A DNA stretch of 64,000 bases from Talinum fruticosum (GCA_021018815.1 JAITYX010000048.1:2968501-3032500), one strand, 5' to 3'; counted from the first letter of the stretch, positions 47,204 to 60,599 are shown. A program made the numbers and translations. Notes: generated from the letters alone by a model not told the origin.

Positions 47204-47315
47204 TGTGAGATTTATGGGATAATGGTTCATCTAATCATAGGAGTCTGGCATTTTATATATAGTAAAATACACAAAATAATTTTACAATTGTATTCCTCCT
47301 AATTATCCTCTATTA
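47204..47315 (-). repeat. 5' LTR of the minus-strand copia element
   Basis: About 112 bp; on the minus strand it ends AAATCTCACA next to the primer-binding site. The outer border is set by the flanking ATTGG that is also present left of 40866; the expected TG start appears mutated. Confidence 0.7.
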
Positions 47316-49186
47316 ATTGGTATAATGCATCACTTGATCTGTATGCATTGCAAAGACCAAATTTGTATAAAATTTAAGAGTTTAGAGCATGTTGTTTTGT
47401 TGTTTTAATTTCCTTGTTCCTTATCAGTATGTCGCTCTTCTCTTGTTCTTGTTAATTTCCATTTCTAAACTTGTTGCTCGAGCTGGTGCTTAACATGATT
47501 TTAGTAAACTAATGAGGAAAAATTACCCTAAAATCCCATAGTTTCATTACTTGGACAGCTCGTATATTCATACATAGATTGTATTGTGAGTGCCCAAAAT
47601 ATATGTCCAATATGGGATTTACTTTAAGTTAAATAAATCGGATAAACTTAAACTTGGTCTCAAAAAAGATAGAAGAGACTTTTTCTTCATGTTTCAAATT
47701 CGAATAAAAATATACAACAATTTTTAGGTGGACATATTCAGAGAATTAAACATGATAAAAGTCTCTGGTATATTAGGTCGGAGGATCAATTCCCTTCTCC
47801 GATTATATTAGTATTGTTCTTTATGTCTCATTTAAACCACCAAAAGAAGAAAAAGAACTAACATTTATTTAATTTTTCTTTTGGGGAAGAAGCTTCTTCT
47901 TGATCATATTCAATCATAATTCATAATTTTTATCATTTTCCTCATTTTTAAAATATGGAAAATAAAATTACAAAATACCCAAATAATTAGTAATGATAGA
48001 AACATTATTCTCTAGATTTTATCCTGACATGAGTATTTAATATATTATCTTAGCCAAAAGACTGAACTTGCCATAATATCAATGTAAAACTCTTAAAAAT
48101 ACGACAAATAAATAAATCCAGAGTTAGATTGAGACAACCCATCAAAAGCTGAAAACCCAGATACTTCAGAAACCTGGCCAAAATTTTGCCAGTCAAAATG
48201 AGTTCTATAAGTAACCTACCCTCTTCTTGTTTTCAATATTCCTTCTTTAATTATCTTAATAAGGAAAGGAAATAAGCAATTTCAATTTTATTTTCTTTAA
48301 TTCAAGCTATATGAGTGAAATTCAAATACTATTTAATGCCTATTTCAAATAACAAAATGATAAATAATAGGAATAAGCTCGCTTCGATTGTAAGAAAAAT
48401 TAAAGTGATTTATGGGTATAACTATGTCAAATATGTATTACTTCACATGCAAATAAATTCTCGTCTATTAAAATTTGGTGGCAATTACTTTTCTCACCCT
48501 CCCCCTCTTTCGAACACTATTGTTATATCTACTTCTTCCTTCTAGATTACTATTATAAAGACTAAGCGAAAGGCAATAGGCGAAGTTCCCAAGTCGTGTT
48601 AAAGAAGCAAATGTGGCACATTGGATGGTATTGTATGGTTAGGCTGCTTTCTTTCCTCGTTCAAAACTTTTTAGCTCTACCTAGTTTGATTTTCATAATA
48701 GAGACTGTTACTGGATTTTTAACCTATGGTAAGCCTCTTTGCTTAGTTCTGTAAACTCTAAAGATTCGAGTTTACTAACAACATTCGTAATATTATAGTA
48801 AAATTTCGTACATAAAAGAAAAGGTAAAAATAGAAACTCAAGCTTAGATTTTGGATTGATATTTATAAATATATAGAAGTCATCACGGGAATAAAAGGTA
48901 ATTAAAAAAGGGCATGGACACACACACAAACAAACAAAAGAAATGGAAAATTACTTACAGCATTACTCTTGTTTCATTCATTATCAACATAATTAATCTC
49001 GGTCCATCATATCATGGAAATAAATCTTCCGAAAAAAAAAAAGGAGATCTTTTTGACCTCCAACATGTCACATTGAAGGTAGTATAGTTAATTTAGACAC
49101 CCCAACACCCAAAAAAATATATAAATTAAGAAAAAACCAATGGAAAAACCAAAACCAAAAAAAAAAAGGTTTATTTACTATTCCAC
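47316..49186. other. Intergenic DNA and 3' flank of PME-D, no gene seen
   Basis: AT-rich. The open frames at 48315-48545 and 48708-48929 show no recognisable domain. Confidence 0.5.
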
Positions 49187-52100
49187 TTAGACGTTAGATA
49201 AGCCACTAATAAACTTCACCCCAGTCGAAGGCAACCATGAATCCCCACCCAGAAACTGGGCCACTGTATAGTTGCTGGCTTGGGTTGAACTGTTGAACAC
49301 ATGATATCCGGCCCATTTCACTCTGGATCCAAGCGAAGACCCAGGCCCAGAATTCATGTACTCAGCATAATACAGCGAGTCCAAAAATAAATCTCCATTC
49401 CACTCTAGCCACCCTTCTGGTCTAACCAGCTCGCTTATGTAGGACTCCATAATGATCGTCCTTGAGTACGCCTTCCAAGGGCGGCCGAGGTACGTGTAGG
49501 TCGTCGTCGTGGTAGTTGTGTTCCCGGTAGCTGACTCGTTGCCAGTGGCGGTCGTATGGAGGCTCAAGTCACCGGTGATGTTGCAGAATTGGATTGAGAA
49601 CCCAGTGTTCTCCCCAGGGTCCTTTCGGCCCTGGGCGGTGATCGTGTTCTTTTGGTTGGGGAGGCCCTTCCTGGCTTGGATTTGACAGTTTTGGAAGACA
49701 GCTACTGCGTCTCCAAACATGAAGTCCACGGTGCCTGTAATGATGCACTCGCGGTAAAACTGCCTGTTGGAGTGCGCGTACAGAGTGTCTTGGTAACCCC
49801 GAAAGGCACAACGGTAAAGAGCTGAGAGGTCGGAGTCTGACCGGAAGGCAACCGCCTGGTGCTTCTCGGGCCCGGCCGTGTTTTGTATAGTTAAATCTCT
49901 TGCTATGAATCCAGCTCCCGAGACCCCTGCATTTAGCCCAACTCTTACAGTTAGACTACACGACCAAAACTCAAAAAAGAAGAAACAGCCATACAAGAGG
50001 ACAAGAATCGACCGTTTAGTATCTATCATTGGAGTATTTTCTATTTTTGAGCAATTTATGCACTATTTTGGGGATCGATACAAAGTTGACCTAATAAAAA
50101 AAAATTAAAAATCTAACATAAATATTTTATATTGTAATGACCAATACAAAACTAATCGCAACAAAATATAATTAACCTAGTTCAACGTAGCGCAATGAAC
50201 TCAAGTTGTAGCAAATGGAGACAAATCATTCCCAAATCTATGTCCAAAATTGTGCACTTTTAACTCTTCAATGCATGGGGCACTGCAATTACCCCGTAAT
50301 ACCGCAACATCTCTTAATTACACAAGGAAAGTTGACTTGAAATTCCAAAACCATAGTTTAAATTATCTAGACTTAGTATTCAATTCAAGAGACTTGTAGG
50401 CTAATCTAGTTGTTGGGCACTCATTTTCTTTCGAAATTATGCTTTTATAAAACAAATCTATTGAATCAAAAATTAACCGATTTTAAGTCTACCAAATTAA
50501 ACATGCATGATTCAACTTACAAGCAGTTAGGCCACATTCAGATCGGTAAAATTAACTATTTTAATTATAATTAATTATTTTATTAACTGTTAACTATTAA
50601 GTAAAATTGACATAATGATTAAAAAGTTTTATCTCTTAAAAAATAAATTTAAAATTATAACTAAAATCATAGAGATTTTTAAAAATTTACCTTCTCTAAC
50701 TTTTCAAAAATATTTTCAATATTACTATATAACTAATACTTTTGTCATCTTTTTTTCAATAATTAATTAACTTTTAAAAAATATAAAAAAATAGATAAAA
50801 TAATTTGATATTAACAATACACCATATTAGATAATCACGACTCGTAAAAATTCCTTAAAATCTAATAAATAATAATTTGTACTCCTAATATAATTTTGAA
50901 TCAATAAAAGACAATTGATATCTTATGAGACATGGACGAGGTAACCTTACAGAAATAAGAAAAGACAAAGCATATAGAGAGAGAGAGAGAGAGAGGTGTA
51001 GAAAGATGGGATGGGTGGGGGTATAAGACAGATGGGACACGATGAATGCCGACTTTGAACACCGTGCAGCATCGTGCATGAGTAATGGTGTATAGCCAAT
51101 TAGCCAGCCAAAATGGTATACATGGACCCCAGAAAGCTGACCTCTCTTCACTTCTCTCACTCTCTCTTTTCTTCACTCCATCTTATCGTTCCACCCTATC
51201 ATCTATTCATTATTCCTGTGTTATTAGGCATGCAAAAATAAAGCAATGGGCCCCCAAACACTCAAATCAATGCAAATCTTCTGCTTTTATTACTCTTACT
51301 TAAACGCCTACGTACATGCATTTGCATTTGCATTCGCATTTGCATTTACTTTTGCTTTTGCTTTTGCTTTTGCATTGCTCTGTATATTCTTTCTCCATAT
51401 ATATATATATATATATTTCATTTAAAAATATTTATCATTTTAGAAATATAAGATAAAATTAAGAAAATAAAAAATTTATAATAAAAGTTATATTAAAAGA
51501 CCAAATTGTCTTAATATTTTATTAAAAATAAAGAAAATTAATGAAAAAAAAGAGAAAAGAAGAAATTAATAAGGATAAAATTGAAAAACTAATTACTAAT
51601 AAATTATTAAAATTAAAAAGTGACGAGATATTATGAAACGAAAAAATTAATTAAAATAACATATATTTTAAAATAAAGGGAGTAAATACTATCTAAGATT
51701 CGCACATTATTTTCGGATTATAATTATATATATTTATAGATATATATTCTCTCATAGTAAGTGCTCGCCATTTGTCTGCCGATAACTCTCCTACGATGGA
51801 TCTAGAAATTTGAAATATGAGTATTCATTTTAAATTTTACTAAATTTCATTAGTTGTAATTAATTTTTATAGATATTCTTGAATAATATTTTTCAGTCTG
51901 GGGCCCTCAGGCAAACAAAAGGATCCGGTTTTGTCTAGAATCAGCGAAGACAATACATGAAATGTAACATAAACATGAGAACAAAAAAATCAAACTGGTT
52001 AATAATGAATACGCTCATTGTGGTCTGACTAGCTATCCTTAGTTTAGACATTTTATAATTTAAATAATTGGGTACGAGATTTATAAACTGATATAATTTT

Positions 52101-55100
52101 ATCATCTTCACATGAATTTGGATCCATGTCACTTTATACTTACTTGATTTCTTATATCAATTGATAATATAATTATAAATTTTTATGTTAAATTACGATA
52201 ATTAGTTGATAAGACAGTAAACCAATTAAAATATGTGATTCAAAGTAGATTTTTTATTTAAAAAATTAATATAAATATAATACCAGATCGAGGACTAATT
52301 TATTAAATTTAGTTAATGTCATATCGTTTGCATCATGTTCAAATGAAGTATAAAACTTTAATTTATCAGTTAATTAAATATTATACGATAAAAATATAGA
52401 TTTGTCTTCTGGTTAATTAAATACTATATGATATTACATTTTTGTGATCGAAATACATATACGAACTCCTTTCAAACAATAATTAGAGGGCACCCTCTGT
52501 CCCTTTCCAGCTAACATTAGGTAGTTTTAGGTAACAGGCTTTATTTGGTGCCAAAACAAGAAGATGTGCATGTCTTTCCCAAAGCAGCATAGCGATACAA
52601 AACATCCCAAATGACACTATAACTCAGAAGACATTGTTCCTATTCTACAAATTTTCTTTGTTGTTTATATCGAATTTCAAATATAATGTATTTTATAACA
52701 GAAAGATTGATCTAGATTAATTATGAGATTAGACAATCCTATGCTCTTGTATTGTGATTTCTTATTCATCTATAGTCTTTTGCGTCCTAAATAAAATGAG
52801 TTTATTTGATTATAAGATACGATGTATTTTATGAATGAGGTTAAAGTTTCAGCAATAAATGCAGTAATTAATATAAATGCCATCAAGAAAAAGAATGTTA
52901 TCGAGGATGCTAGAAATAGTTGTGTCATGTAACTTACCAACGGTGGCACTACGATAAGTTGTCCATCCATCAATGAAGTTTCGATTACCGGTTATGATTG
53001 TAACATCCATACCATCTCCGTACATCATAATATTAGTCTTCTTCCTCTTAATTTGCACATTTTCATCATAGACTCCTTTCTTTATGTAGATCACAAATCG
53101 ATCCGTATTGTGACTTGGAGCTGCTAGGACCGCATCCATGATTTGGGTAAAATTTCCGGTCCCATCTTGAGCCACAACCACATCTGGGATCAAGCTAGAT
53201 CCACTGGCCTGTAACAGCTTCCGATCCTTCGGTCTAACCCAAGAAGGAAACTTATCCGCATTGGTATCGAGTCAATAGACGCCGGCCTCCACCGGGTTTG
53301 GTCCCCTTAGCTTGACCCGAATTGGACGCCCGGTTTGGGGTCGGGTGGACCATGTGGAGGATTTGTTGGACCAATGAGGAGACTTGGTTCATGCTGCCAG
53401 CAAGCAGGGTTTTGACCATGCTGCTTGTACCTTCAAACCCATCTAAACAAGTGTCTTGGTTACCCAGGGCAGCACTTAGCCATGTCTTCAAATCTGACCC
53501 TAGATTTCCTGTCCCATTCCCTCTGCCTACATGCAATAAATTTAATTAATTAATTAAATATATAGATTTTAATTCATTTCTGAAATGAAGATGTTGTGCT
53601 TTATCCAAATTGGTAAAACCAGAAGTTTTAATTTTCATTTTCTTAGAATGTACCCCTTCTATTTTACCATATCTATCACTTTATAATTTTAATGATTAGT
53701 TTATTAATGTTATTCTTATTAATGTTTTTTTCTTTCTGTTTTTCATCGATTTTCTTCATTTTTAATGAAAATCTTGGGGACAATTTAGTCTTTTAATACA
53801 AATTTTGCCATAATTTTTATATTTCCTTAATATTCTCTTATAATTTTAAAATGACAAGTATTTTGAAAGTAAAAAATATTGATCAATTCAAATATGTTCC
53901 ATAATTTATGTGAATGACCATGATGTAGATTTAGAAAAAGAAACGCAAAATAAGCGTTTAATTCTCCCCTTCCCTGGCTCCCTTAAGGTTTAATAAATTA
54001 ATAGGCATGGATAGAAGAGCATTTTTTGTTGGCAGATGGGAAAATAATAAAAGAGCTCTGCCTCTTTGTCCTCAGATCCCAACAAACCAGTAATGAAATA
54101 TCTAGAATTAGAGATAAGTCCTAATCTCGCAATATATTCATGTTAACTTAAATGTGAAACTTTGAAAGTACGAAAGAATATATAAGACACTTTCACGAGT
54201 TCTTCTTTAATTACATGTATGAAAATTATGATGTGCATAAAATTTATACCCTCCACAATAAATACCCTTACACTTTCATAAATTTCCCAAATTTTGAAAA
54301 ATTTTAAAAAATAAAGTAAGAAATTTTTTACAATGTTTATGAAACATTCTTAAATAAAATTTTTAGAACTTGTATGATTTGATTAAAATGGATCATTTTA
54401 TCTCTGAAGGAGGAAAAAAAAACAGAAAATTACTAGTACGAATAATATTTTTATGAAGTAGTTCACTAACTTTTGTGCACGTTAATTTACTTTTTTAGTA
54501 CCAATAATATAAATATATATATCTTTTATGACAATTCATCGGTTGACTTAACTGACATATGCTGATATACTAATAATATTAATATCTTGTAACTAATTAA
54601 TATGCTACGGTATGACCTTTACATGTCATACACATAAAACTATGTAGTGGCGCAATTCACCTACTTTGACATCACAGTAAAATTTCATAGCTTATCAAAG
54701 TCTGGCTGAATTTCACTCGTAAAATTACTTTTATCTGAATTCACTAGTATCACTTATAAAATATACATGCCCAATATTGTGACCTTTTTGTGAACCGACT
54801 TTATACTTGATTAACTTTCATGGTCATTCAAAGCTCTACAGATTGAAGAACAGAGAGATAGAAGATACCATATTGAGAAGCATAGAGAGACCAATCCAAC
54901 TCTTGGGAGGACAAGTCAAGCAAGTCAAGGCAATCATCTATGGCGTTGACAACTCTAAAATCATCACCGAACATCCCAGCAAACCTAGCCACCATAGAGG
55001 CAACCTTCACCACTCCATCAATGGTGGATCTCAGGGTTTCAGTAAACACCGACATCGGAACGCTCAAGCACTCCATCTCCACCGGCAATACCGCCATACA

Positions 55101-55202
55101 ATGCCGGGGAACCGCCGTTATCGCCGCCACCATCAACATGGACACCATCACCATGGGCTTCAAACTACAAGGGAGCCTTGACAGTTTCCCCATTTTTGCC
55201 AA
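49187..55202 (-). CDS. PME-D: pectin methylesterase with inhibitor-like pro-region, one frameshift
   Basis: Three exons: 55202-54869, 53526-52938, 49926-49187, with phase-1 junctions (CAATATG|GTATCT...TGTAG|GCAGAGG; CCGTTG|GTAAGT...GCAG|GGGTCTC). The start MAKMGKLSRLPCSLKPMVMV leads into a hydrophobic signal segment. The PMEI domain follows (CLSVPMSVF, AIDDCLDLLDLS, WLSAALGNQDTCLDGFEGT), then GGGRRLLTRY, the processing site, then the PME domain. All catalytic residues are present (QAVAFR, GYQDTLY, GTVDFMFGD, LGRPWK). One extra base near 53262 shifts the frame between RRLLTRYQ and DKFPSWVRPKDRKLL; without it the protein has 553 residues. A threonine-rich insert with seven Thr in a row precedes TYLGRPWK. 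Introns are 1.3 and 3.0 kb. It is probably a secreted wall enzyme if the indel is an error; otherwise it is truncated after the PMEI domain. Confidence 0.85.
50976..50995. repeat. (AG)n microsatellite in PME-D intron 2
   Basis: About ten AG repeats. Confidence 0.95.
51316..51418. repeat. Hexamer repeat TTTGCA/TTTGCT followed by (AT)n, in PME-D intron 2
   Basis: About ten imperfect TTTGC(A/T) hexamers at 51316-51376, then ATATATAT runs at about 51397-51416. The rest of this 3.0-kb intron (49927-52937) is AT-rich with no element termini seen. Confidence 0.9.
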
Positions 55203-55383
55203 AACACTAAAGAAGCACTACTTTAGCTACACAATAGATTCTTTTTTTTTTTTTTCCCTGCTTGTGTAGATATTTATGGTAGAAATAGTAATAATATGGT
55301 GGGATACAATGTGGGCTGCTGGCAAAGAGCACTTGGAGGGAGAACGGGGTATTTTAATTTGCGAAGTGAAACAGAGGGAGGAG

Positions 55384-55397
55384 TATATATATATATA
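55384..55397 (-). promoter_or_regulatory. Candidate TATA box of PME-D
   Basis: TATATATATATATA, 182 bp upstream of the start codon; it would imply a leader of about 150 bases. It could equally be a plain TA repeat. Confidence 0.35.
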
Positions 55398-55419
55398 GAT
55401 ATAGGACACCAATTCTTTG

Positions 55420-57920
55420 TCTAATCAAGGGATGATAAACTTAAAGGGGGCATTAAATGTGTTTTGGGAAAGGTGTGGTGATAGGTGGAGGAATTCATTA
55501 TGGAAGCCACCTAGCTAGATAGCCTCTCCTAAAATTATTTCCATCGTTTTCCAATTAACTGTTGTTTTTAAACAGTTAAAAAATACTAAAAAATATTAAG
55601 TTAATTTTGGTATTCATCGTCCTTATATTAAAGATGATTAAGTAAATAATTATGATAATTATGTACATTCCGGTTGATTATCTAATAGAATCATAATTAT
55701 TAAAAACTTACTTTAAGGTAATGATATTTTAACCCCACACACAAATGACAAATTCATGTTATTAACTTTCCTAAACTACAACCTCAAACCCCTCCCCCAA
55801 CACGAGTTGTTCCTCTCTCTTTGGATGCAGACACCATTACTTTACTACCACGGGTTAATACTTGTTAACTTCACCAGGGATGAAAGAGTAACATTGAAAT
55901 TGTTGTTTAAAACATCTAAATTTAGAGTATGGTTAGCCCTAAATATCAATATATCAATTAAGAATTGTGGGAAAGAGTTATTAGCATAAAATTGGGATGA
56001 AATTATTTTCTTTTCGCCGGAATCAATGACTTCAATCGTATTTAATAGGCAATTTTAAGACTTTGGGAAGAAAAATAGGAAAAGAGGAGTTTTATTTGTA
56101 AAAAATATCAAGAAGAGAGGAATTCGACTATATTTAATAGGCAATCATAAGGGTGACAATTAGCAAAATCAATAAAAATTTATGATAAAATTTATGTTAA
56201 AAGGCCAAGTTATTTCAAAGTTTCATTTGAAATGAGGAAAGTAAAAAAAAGACATAAATAAGATAATTAATAAGAATAAAATTGATAAATATTCATTCAC
56301 TAATATGTGATTATAAAATTGTAAATATATATTATAAAATTAAAAAAATTAATTAAAGTTACAAATATGATAAAATAGAGGAAATAAAATATATACCAAT
56401 TATAAATTATGGAAAGCCCTGCTCTTGGTAGTATTCTTGTTGCTGAACTCAATATACGTAAAATCAGATAGTATAACTCATATACTTGTCCTTCAATTGT
56501 TGAGCGGTTGTCACTCACCCTATCTTCCACCACCCCTCGCTCCAATTCGAATATGGGAGGGAGAGCACAAATTCCTCTTGTGTGAGTAATTTGTGAGGTG
56601 GAGACAGTTGGACTTGACATGTTCGCCCTCCCGACCCAGTTAGCTCTTTGGTCTTTTCTAAAATAAGAGGTCCAAACAAGTAAACCGATAAAAAAAAATG
56701 CTTAAATAGAAGTTTAAAATACATCTTTCTTCAAATTATATGGCCAAGTATTGTCCCAATTTAGGTAGTCGTTATATGATGGGGAAGGAGGGACCCGTAA
56801 ATCATTATTCAAAAATGCTCCATTAATTTGATTTTACCAATTAATTTGCCGGCCGTTGTCCCACTTTCTAACTATATAAATATTACTCTATTAATTCACT
56901 TCATTGCTATGTGTGATAAGATGGAAATAAAGTGTCATATACATATTGGGAATAATTTTGGGATTAAGTTGGGAATAGACTAAATTCCTACTTATGATTG
57001 CCACCTTTCCTTGTAGTAATATAACTTGTGCATGGACACCCCTCCTATCTATTTTTTTTAATCTCAAAACACCTAAATTATTTATGTTCTCATATACCAA
57101 ACATATCAATTTAATTTATAGTAAGTCTTGCTTGTGAAGAACCAAACATATGAAGTCTTGTTTGAGACCGTTCCACATAAGATATATTGTGCATAAATAT
57201 TTTAAAGTAACTTTTAATAACAGTTAATTAAGGTGATTAATAATTGTTTAGAAATGATTGATATAAAAATCACTATTAGATGAACTATTAGTCACCCTTA
57301 AATAAACAGTCACTCTATAACATATTATTACTCATTTCAAAATCTTTAAAATAACGTGTAGAGGAGTCTACCTTACAATAATTTTTATATGAGATCTGTT
57401 TCACATAAAAATTTATGTTTAATTTGTTACCTCGACCTATAATCCTATTGATATTTTATGCATTTTCACATACCAAAGATTTGATTGAAAGAGGAGATCG
57501 AGTGGTACTAATTTTTCAGGCTAATCAAATTATAGATATATTTGCTATGAAAATGAATAGGAACTCATATGTTACTATTTTTCAATCTCCTCCTATGGAC
57601 ATAATGAATATTTTATACTTTAATAATATAGGTGTCACTTACCTCGAAATTACTTGTGGAGATAATAATATTACTACGCCCCTCTTATGGAAAAAAAAAA
57701 AAAACTCGTACTAAACACTTAGTAATTTGTCTTTTTGAATGACTCACCTAACATCGGTCAATAGTAAATCAACGTTCGATTTTATAGGTGCAAAATTTCA
57801 ATTTCTTTTGACGGAAGTTCATAAGATAGCAAACTGATTTTCTACGTCTATCATTGGCTTGCACATATTCCACACTCCACTATGATTAATTTACCAAATG
57901 AGAGAGTCTGCCTTACCAAC
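55420..57920. other. Intergenic DNA upstream of PME-D, no gene seen
   Basis: AT-rich with scattered short open frames. A less AT-rich patch at about 56400-56680 on the minus strand (open frames at 56300-56620 and 56515-56724) may be a transposon fragment, but no domain or termini are visible. Confidence 0.4.
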
Positions 57921-58088
57921 AAAATAATATGTTGCAATCAAAGTCCTAAAACCATTTTTTTTTTTTTGGTTTTAAATAGTTCCTATAACTTAATCACAAT
58001 CCATTATCACTATCACTAATTTCTAACAGCTATCAAAAAAAAAAAAAAAAAAAGGCAGGAGGGCCTTTGATTGCAACATGTTATTTTA
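57921..58088. mobile_element. Small MITE, about 168 bp
   Basis: The ends form a 25-bp inverted repeat with two mismatches: AAAATAATATGTTGCAATCA on the left and, complemented, AAAATAACATGTTGCAATCA on the right. The interior has a T run (57955-57967) opposite an A run (58036-58053), so most of it could fold back. The target duplication is unclear. Confidence 0.75.
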
Positions 58089-58102
58089 TTCTTTGCCGCT
58101 AT

Positions 58103-58288
58103 TAACATTATAGATTATGCCTGAAAAGAAAATATTTTGTTGACAGTCTCTAAATTTGTAGTATCCTTTGCAGCTATTAACTTTATTATTTAATATCATT
58201 ACGCTTCTCGTGATTATTGGCGAGTTATAGTCTAAACTCATCCAACATGTATCTATTTAACATTATAGATTATGCCTGAAAAGAAAAT
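58103..58288. repeat. 31-bp direct repeats 155 bp apart
   Basis: TAACATTATAGATTATGCCT and the following 11 bases occur identically at 58103-58133 and 58258-58288. A related TTTGC(C/A)GCTATTAAC word occurs at 58093 and 58170. Confidence 0.9.
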
Positions 58289-58769
58289 CATCACAATAGT
58301 ACGTATCCAACTATCTTTCCTAATCTAATATAGCCATATCTACAAAAACTTACATGAAGGGAAGAGAAAGAAAAACTCACATCAAGGCAAGGAGCCAAAA
58401 TCCCGATCAGAAGGGGGAATATAAAATTTCTAAACGTAGTGAGCTTATTAAAAAGATATAAGCTCCTGGCCTTAATAGCAAACCTACGTATAAATTGAAT
58501 AACTTTAAAAGAGCATAAAATTAGGACTTACAACTACTCACCTGTCACTTTAGTGGGTTGGTGGTAAATCAAGATTAACTAAAAATCTAAGCAGTTAAAG
58601 GGTGAATTTTTTAATATGCCTTCAGTTTCTCTCTTTGTCATTTTCTAGTAAATAATTAATCAGGATAAAATTAGCAAACTTGTAATTAATATGTTATTAT
58701 AATTACAAAGTGACAAATACAATGAAATGATAAAAGTTAGTTAAAATGACATATATTTTAAAATGAAGG

Positions 58770-58790
58770 CACTACTACAAAAATACAGTA
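58770..58790 (+). mobile_element. Isolated CACTA-type terminus
   Basis: CACTACTACAAAAATACAGT matches the CACTA termini at 28007 and 2960. No matching right end (TTGTAGTAGTG) occurs downstream in the window, so this is a truncated or solo end, or the partner is far away. Confidence 0.5.
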
Positions 58791-60599
58791 TTTCGCCTCC
58801 ATATATTTAAACAACTTTTTTGTGGCGATTAGTAGTACACAATTATGATTTTTAAATCTTCCATTTAATTTAGCACCAATTAGAACTTGTTCGGTTGGTA
58901 TGTCAACTGTTGATTTGCCCTCGGGTTCGGTTTTCTCCCTAAATAGGAGACCCAATGTGTAACCTGACTTGCGTCGATAAAAACATTTTGTATTCCATCA
59001 TGTACTAATATTCGCCATTATAATACATGAATAAGATCGTTGATTTAACATAATTTCAAGATATTAGTTGAATTTTATTTAATTTTGAAATATTAATCTA
59101 ATTTTACGTAACTATAAGAACCGTAATTCTGGAATATATAGAGTCTCAATTCCAATTGATTTTGAGATGCGAGCACAGACACTAAAGTTGATGCTGATTC
59201 TGATCCAAAAACGCGTGAAGCTTTAAAGCTAAAGGAGCATCGTCAAAGTAAATCTAGCTTCTTCAACTTTGTCAACAAATTAAAGAGGGGGCCCTACCTC
59301 TAAATCTATGGCTTCTAATTTTTTATTTTTATTTTTTGGCCCTCTTCCCTTTGCATGTATCTTTCTCCTTTTTTTTTCCCATTAATCAAATTTATTTATA
59401 TAAAGTATAAAAAAATATATATGTTATTGTAAAAGATATAGATAAAGAAGTTCTGGAAAAGTCCATCCCCGAGCCAGATTCTGTTGGTCCCTTCTCATAT
59501 TCTCTGTCTTCGCCTTACAGTTTGCAAGCATACACTCTTTTTCTTTTTATTTTCATGCCAAAAACGTAGATATTAGATTACATACCCTCTCCCTCAAAGT
59601 TGTAACATAATATAAGCCTCTTTTTTTGGGGGTAAGGTTTTTTTTTTATAAAATATTGTTTTTTCAATGAGTCATTTATTTTATGCCTTAGGAATATTTA
59701 TCAATTTAATACTATATATTACGTCACATAAAAAAATATAAATTATATAATAATGTCTTATTTACTTATTGGCCAATTAATTATAAAAAATCAACGCCAT
59801 GTAAAAATATCATTTAAGTAAGATTAAAATTAATTAAAAATTTATATGTAATATAAATTCATAAAATAAATGAAACTAATTAGAAAAGAAAAAGAAAACT
59901 ATACAATTTTTATATTTTGTATGCAATTAAAAAAACATAACCTTGGTATATCATTGTTTGATTTCTTATTCACAACTCATTTTACGCAATTTTTATAAAA
60001 TAAAATAAATGTTAGTTAGCTTAAAATTAAAACTTAATGTTGAAAGTGTAACAACAATGAGTAGTTTGAGTTTTAAATTTAACTGAATGCCTCAATCTTT
60101 TTAGCAAATACCGCAAATGACAATTACGTAACTCCCACAATCGTAATCATACTTATCAATGCGTCACTAATTGTTTGCTATATAAATAACTTAGAAATCA
60201 CTTTTATAATTTTTAATGGATGAAGACGGATTATATATTTGAGGCCTTGTTTGGTTTCGTAATCCTCTGCCAAATAGAAAACACTAAAGAAAAATTTAAA
60301 TGAAAAGAACAATAGCTATCCAAGCCTTAGGATTGTAAAGTATTGGAACACCCCACCCCACCATTTTTTCCGGCCAACAGTGAAAATCCACGGTATATTA
60401 ATATTTTTTTCCATTAACTTCTACTTCTTCCAGCCTTGGCAGCAAGTATGTAGCCCTCAGCGAGCTCTCACGAAATAGACAGATTTAGCATGGCCTCATT
60501 GTGGTTAGGCCTTACTCAGGGAGGAGGGCTCCCCGGAAATATTGAGTGACAATGTGAGGTTGTCGGATAAAATGGTGTTCTAGAGGAGAAAGGTTGGTT
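58791..60599. other. AT-rich intergenic DNA, no gene seen
   Basis: No coding potential. Poly-T/poly-A runs near 59370, 59620-59650 and 60400. Nothing recognised. Confidence 0.5.

Larger units (their letters stand above)
40866..47315 (-). mobile_element. Ty1/copia retrotransposon on the minus strand, with nested hAT elements
   Basis: The ends are direct repeats: TGTGAGATTTATAGGATAAT at 40866 and TGTGAGATTTATGGGATAAT at 47204. Each is preceded or followed outside by ATTAATTGG, consistent with a target duplication of at least 5 bp. On the minus strand the order is 5' LTR, primer-binding site, gag, CCHC knuckle, integrase, RT. The RT is broken by one hAT element (43207-44020) and cut off by a second (to 43156). 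The rest of RT and RNase H before the 3' LTR is missing. The short LTR (about 112 bp) and one long gag-pol arrangement suggest an Ale/Retrofit-type lineage. Confidence 0.8.

Noticed and set aside
53252..53275. An intron to explain the frame change in PME-D exon 2
   Set aside because: The two frames abut with only a one-base offset and coding similarity is continuous, so no intron fits; a one-base indel is the simplest reading.
58770..59000. A complete small CACTA element at 58.8 kb
   Set aside because: Only the left terminus CACTACTACAA is present; no inverted partner was found downstream.
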